Below, piece after piece: positions 61,175-64,000 of a DNA stretch of 64,000 bases (the stretch's first letter is position 1; each line of letters begins with the position of its first letter). The position numbers were made by a program, and so were the translations under genes. The notes beneath the pieces are model-generated. The model did no database searches. It saw only the letters and a list, made by a program, of their open reading frames with translations, and was not told where the DNA came from. This stretch comes from Chryseobacterium sp. (GTDB taxonomy: Bacteria > Bacteroidota > Bacteroidia > Flavobacteriales > Weeksellaceae), in assembly GCF_008014695.1 (NCBI RefSeq), contig NZ_VOXE01000001.1, positions 766,627 through 830,626 of the forward strand, in the 5' to 3' direction.

Positions 61175-61252
61175 ATGAAAAACACATTTTTTTACAAATA
61201 TTTTTTTATTCTAATACTAAGTTTTTAACTTTGTCTTCGTGTCAAAAATGAG
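61175..61252 (+). other. Interrupted lipoprotein signal peptide of the glycine-zipper gene
   Basis: ATG 61175 starts KNTFFYKYFFILILSF, then hits TAA at 61226-61228, in the same frame as the ATG at 61253. If the T run at 61222-61226 had one more T and the A run at 61244-61248 one fewer A, the frame would read SFLTLSSCQNEMNSEDEF. That has a good lipobox (LSSC) leading straight into the downstream protein. Two compensating homopolymer errors, or a genuinely dead gene, explain this equally well. Confidence 0.65.
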
Positions 61253-62104
61253 ATGAATTCTGAAGATGAATTTCAAAATATTAATTCTTCAGATTTAAAA
61301 TCACGAAACAGTCAGAATTATGACTCGGAAGTTTTCAGTACTGAAAATTTTGATTTTTTTGGTCAAGAACATAACAACGCATTAAATTATGCACTTACAC
61401 AAATTTTCGATGACGATCATCTAACTTATGAGGATATTGAAAATAACACTAACTATTATTTTAGTAACATTTATGAACCAACGTCAAATTTCAATGATGA
61501 GTTAAATGGTATTTCATATAAAGATGCTTTCGAAGAACATATTAATAATCCAGAAACATCTTTAGCAAATTTGTTTAAATTAAAAAATGGATATGCATAC
61601 CCTCAAATTGAATCCCATCTTTCCACTTTGGATGAAATTTTAAATTCGTCTGAAACTTATGAGAAGAAAATGGAATTAATATTAAATATGGATTCAAATA
61701 TTGGAAATAGTGAAAATTTATTGGATGAAGATAAGACTTATTTATTATTGACTACAAGTATTGCAAGAAATTCAATTGAATACTGGAATACTTCACTTTC
61801 TGATGGATGGAGAGATTTAATAGATATTCAAGTTATAAATCAGCCTGAGAATCCCGCCCAAACACAGGGCATTGATTGGGATAAAGTTGCTGTAGCTGAT
61901 ATAGCTGGATTTATTAGAAATTTTGGAAGAGGTGCCGTGACTGGTGCTGTAAGAGGTGCAATTATTGGTGCATTATCTTCGGGAGGCACAGGTGCTATAC
62001 CAGGTGCAATTATTGGTGCTTTAGGATGGGGAGCCGCTTCAGGTGCTCAACGTGCAGCAGCGGCATCAGGTGCAGTAGCCGTAGCGTCTTGGATTTGGGA
62101 TTAA
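61253..62104 (+). CDS. Glycine-zipper C-terminal protein, probable former lipoprotein
   Basis: As it stands the frame encodes 283 residues from ATG 61253; the natural start is likely ATG 61175, with a signal peptide broken by frameshifts. Residues 1-60 are acidic and Asn/Ser/Asp-rich, and the middle is helical. The C-terminus (about residues 225-275) is a long Gly/Ala zipper (GRGAVTGAVRGAIIGAL, GAIPGAIIGALGWGAASGAQ), as seen in pore-forming bacteriocins and membrane-inserting toxins, ending in SWIWD. A small membrane protein gene follows 19 nt later. I know of no named family, and the toxin idea is inference. Confidence 0.6.
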   Translation: MNSEDEFQNINSSDLKSRNSQNYDSEVFSTENFDFFGQEHNNALNYALTQIFDDDHLTYEDIENNTNYYFSNIYEPTSNFNDELNGISYKDAFEEHINNPETSLANLFKLKNGYAYPQIESHLSTLDEILNSSETYEKKMELILNMDSNIGNSENLLDEDKTYLLLTTSIARNSIEYWNTSLSDGWRDLIDIQVINQPENPAQTQGIDWDKVAVADIAGFIRNFGRGAVTGAVRGAIIGALSSGGTGAIPGAIIGALGWGAASGAQRAAAASGAVAVASWIWD

Positions 62105-62123
62105 AAATAAAAATTACATTATT

Positions 62124-62363
62124 ATGGATAGGGAGAAGAAATACAAAAATTTGGAGCTTATATTAGGAGGTTTTTTTAACTTTATAGGAGCAGTTTTATT
62201 GACACTACTTTTCTTAAGTTACTATCCGGATATTGCATTCATTGCTCCGCTTTTCTTTTTAAGTTCAATTGGTAAATTGAGGTTTCAGGATTTTAATTTT
62301 AGAAATTTTAAAGAAGAGATCAATGATATTCGTAATTTAAAGAAAAATTCTGCAAAGGATTAA
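62124..62363 (+). CDS. Small two-helix membrane protein, candidate immunity protein
   Basis: The 79-residue protein has a charged N-terminus, two membrane helices (LILGGFFNFIGAVLLTLLFL and DIAFIAPLFFLSSIG) and a charged C-terminal tail (FRNFKEEINDIRNLKKNS). Size, layout and the 19-nt spacing after the glycine-zipper gene fit an immunity protein paired with a membrane-active toxin. No sequence family is recognised, so this is inference. A terminator follows. Confidence 0.55.
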   Translation: MDREKKYKNLELILGGFFNFIGAVLLTLLFLSYYPDIAFIAPLFFLSSIGKLRFQDFNFRNFKEEINDIRNLKKNSAKD

Positions 62364-62380
62364 TAAACTAACTATGCAAA

Positions 62381-62410
62381 AATCCTCTTAAGGCTCAGCT
62401 TAAGAGGATT
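62381..62410. terminator. Bidirectional terminator between the accessory genes and pdhC
   Basis: A perfect 12-bp stem (62381-62392 with 62399-62410, AATCCTCTTAAG/CTTAAGAGGATT) with a 6-nt loop has T-rich flanks on both strands, separating the convergent genes. Confidence 0.85.
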
Positions 62411-62430
62411 ATTCTTATTATTTCTAATTA

Positions 62431-64000
62431 TTACAGCAATAAAGTAAGCGGCTGCTCCAAGTATATTCTTAAAGTCTGCAGAAACTGCGCTCCGGTTGCA
62501 CCGTCAACCACTCTGTGGTCGCACGCGAGGGAAAGTTTCATGGTATTTCCCACAACAATCTGCCCGTCTTTTACAATCGGTTTTTCGATAATCGCTCCGA
62601 CGGATAAAATCGCTGAATTCGGCTGGTTGATGATGGAAGTGAACGTTTCGATCCCAAACATTCCCAGGTTGGAAACAGAGAACGTTGAACCTTCCATTTC
62701 ATTGGCTTTCAAACCTTTTGATTTTGCCCTTCCTGCCATATCTTTTACCGAAGCAGAGATCTGGTTGTAATTCATCTGGTCTGCATTTTTCAGTACCGGA
62801 ACCACGAGTCCGTCCGGAATTGCCACTGCAACACCAACGTTAATGTTCCCATGATGAACAATTTTATCTGCATGCCACGTGGAATTTACCTGTGGATGTT
62901 TGCGTAAAGCCATTGCGGTAGCCTTGATCACCATATCGTTGAAGGAAATTTTGGTATCGGGCAAAGAATTGATTTCTTTTCTGGCTTCAATCGCTTTATC
63001 CATATTGATTTCAACGATGAGATAATAATGTGGTGCGGTGAATTTGCTTTCTGCAAGTCTTTTCGCGATGATATTTCTAACCTGCGAATTCGGTGTTTCA
63101 GAATCCTCTCCCTGAACAAAATTTATTGCCGGTTGAGTTTGCTTCGCTTCGGCTGCAACAGCAGGTTTTGAATCAGCTGCCGGAGCATTTTGAGCAGAAG
63201 GTGTGAAATTTTCCACATCTTTTTTTACGATTCTTCCGTTTTCGCCGGTTCCTTTCAGCGCCTGAACATCAATTCCTTTGTCTTCCGCCATTTTTCGGGC
63301 TAAAGGAGAGATGGCGACTCTTTCGCCTGATGAAGCTGCAGCGACTGGAGCTGATTCTTTCACTTCAGTTTGAGCAGCCGGTTTCGCTTTGCCTTCTGTT
63401 TCTGAAGTTTTGGTTTCTGCTTTTTTCGTGCCACCGGAAATAATTCCGGAAACATCAGTTCCTTCCGGTCCGATGATGGCTAAAACAGTATCTACCGGAC
63501 TTGCGCCGCCTTCGTCGGTGCCGATGTACAGCATCGTTCCGTTGAATTCAGATTCGAAATCCTGAACAGCTTTATCGGTCTCAATTTCTGCGAGAATATC
63601 ACCTTCTTTAACCGAATCTCCGACTTTTTTATGCCATTTCGCGACTTTTCCTTCCGTCATTGTGTCGGAAAGGCGGGGCATTGTAATGACTTCCACTCCC
63701 TCCGGAATATCCGCCGAAGTTTCTGCTGCGGATGCTGATCCTTCTTTTTCAACCGGCTTGTCGGTTTCTACAGCGGTAGCATTGTTTTCTGTTTTATTTT
63801 CTTCAGGAATTCCTTCACTTTTTGTTTCGGATGTCTCAACGGCTTTTTCAGTTTTCGAGTCTCCTCCTTTTAAAGAGGAAATATCTTCACCTTCTTCACC
63901 AATGATCGTCAGAACAGAATCTACAGGCGCAGAACTTCCTTCTTCAGTGCCGATATATAAAATTGTTCCGTTGTATTCCGATTCGAAATCCTGCACGGCT
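62431..64000 (-). CDS. pdhC: Pyruvate dehydrogenase E2, dihydrolipoamide acetyltransferase (partial)
   Basis: The gene runs off the right edge; 523 residues are visible, the first being the tail of a lipoyl domain whose lysine (DKAV) lies just beyond 64000. A second lipoyl domain follows (MPRLSDTMTEGKVAKWHKK, IETDKAVQDFESEFNG), then a Pro/Glu/Thr/Ala linker and the E3-binding domain (ISPLARKMAEDKGIDVQALK, GTGENGRIVKKDVE). The catalytic domain comes last (SLACDHRVVDGATGAQFLQT, with HRxxDG). It moves acetyl groups from E1 to CoA. Two tandem lipoyl domains match Flavobacteriia E2. Confidence 0.94.
   Translation of the reverse strand, partial: AVQDFESEYNGTILYIGTEEGSSAPVDSVLTIIGEEGEDISSLKGGDSKTEKAVETSETKSEGIPEENKTENNATAVETDKPVEKEGSASAAETSADIPEGVEVITMPRLSDTMTEGKVAKWHKKVGDSVKEGDILAEIETDKAVQDFESEFNGTMLYIGTDEGGASPVDTVLAIIGPEGTDVSGIISGGTKKAETKTSETEGKAKPAAQTEVKESAPVAAASSGERVAISPLARKMAEDKGIDVQALKGTGENGRIVKKDVENFTPSAQNAPAADSKPAVAAEAKQTQPAINFVQGEDSETPNSQVRNIIAKRLAESKFTAPHYYLIVEINMDKAIEARKEINSLPDTKISFNDMVIKATAMALRKHPQVNSTWHADKIVHHGNINVGVAVAIPDGLVVPVLKNADQMNYNQISASVKDMAGRAKSKGLKANEMEGSTFSVSNLGMFGIETFTSIINQPNSAILSVGAIIEKPIVKDGQIVVGNTMKLSLACDHRVVDGATGAQFLQTLRIYLEQPLTLLL

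Overview
The window looks like a chromosomal segment of a flavobacterium of the Chryseobacterium/Kaistella type (Bacteroidota, Weeksellaceae). The grounds are: many -7 boxes of the form TAnnTTTG, in the best cases with a TTTG element 18-19 nt upstream; starts without Shine-Dalgarno sequences; the type IX secretion protein PorQ; a TamL-like BamA/TamA protein; a CcsB-CcsA fusion; and a lysine 6-aminotransferase pathway. The species assignment is inference. Most of the window is housekeeping DNA, with one visibly AT-rich accessory patch at about 60.5-62.4 kb.

Layout. 0-2.7 kb: end of an unknown gene, a WYL regulator, a DUF3667 membrane protein and tRNA-Ala(GGC). 2.8-9.1 kb: a minus-strand operon with a GbsR/MarR-like regulator and a complete tripartite RND efflux pump. 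9.1-17.5 kb (mostly minus): Na+/H+ antiporter, zinc alcohol dehydrogenase, acetyltransferase, DUF2007 protein, the lysine degradation pair lat/pcd, a small membrane protein, a ribbon-helix-helix protein and an SPFH protein. 17.6-31 kb: CcsBA cytochrome c biogenesis, FtsK, LolA-like and LptF/G-like envelope proteins, frr-pyrH, porQ-cmk, then a YtxH/holin-like envelope cluster. 31-38 kb: an rRNA/tRNA methyltransferase divergent from TamL, a YdcF/SanA-like protein, a flavin/2Fe-2S reductase, a TlpA-like thioredoxin lipoprotein and a FecCD/FecE importer.

38.3-45.2 kb: a beta-oxidation operon in the order of the Bacillus fadNAE operon. It is led by a MarR regulator with a 28-bp perfect palindrome next to its promoter, and a different four-helix-bundle (IVS/Avd-like) gene sits at each fad-fad junction. 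45.2-54 kb: an array of five 22-bp units, a small RSH-like HD hydrolase, DUF2490, a TonB receptor, uvrA, tRNA-Arg(CCT), an M28 peptidase and an array of eight 41-bp units. 54-59.7 kb: a membrane pyrophosphatase carrying a C-terminal OmpA-like peptidoglycan-binding domain, a soluble pyrophosphatase, two poorly characterised proteins and RadC. 59.8-64 kb: a LolD-like ATPase; then the AT-rich patch with a multiply frameshifted XRE regulator, a glycine-zipper protein whose lipoprotein signal is broken by two compensating homopolymer indels, and a small two-helix membrane protein; finally the E2 subunit of pyruvate dehydrogenase, cut by the window edge.

The observations most worth following up are the HppA-OmpA fusion, the four-helix-bundle genes inside fadNAE, the glycine-zipper/membrane-protein pair, and the two short-unit repeat arrays.
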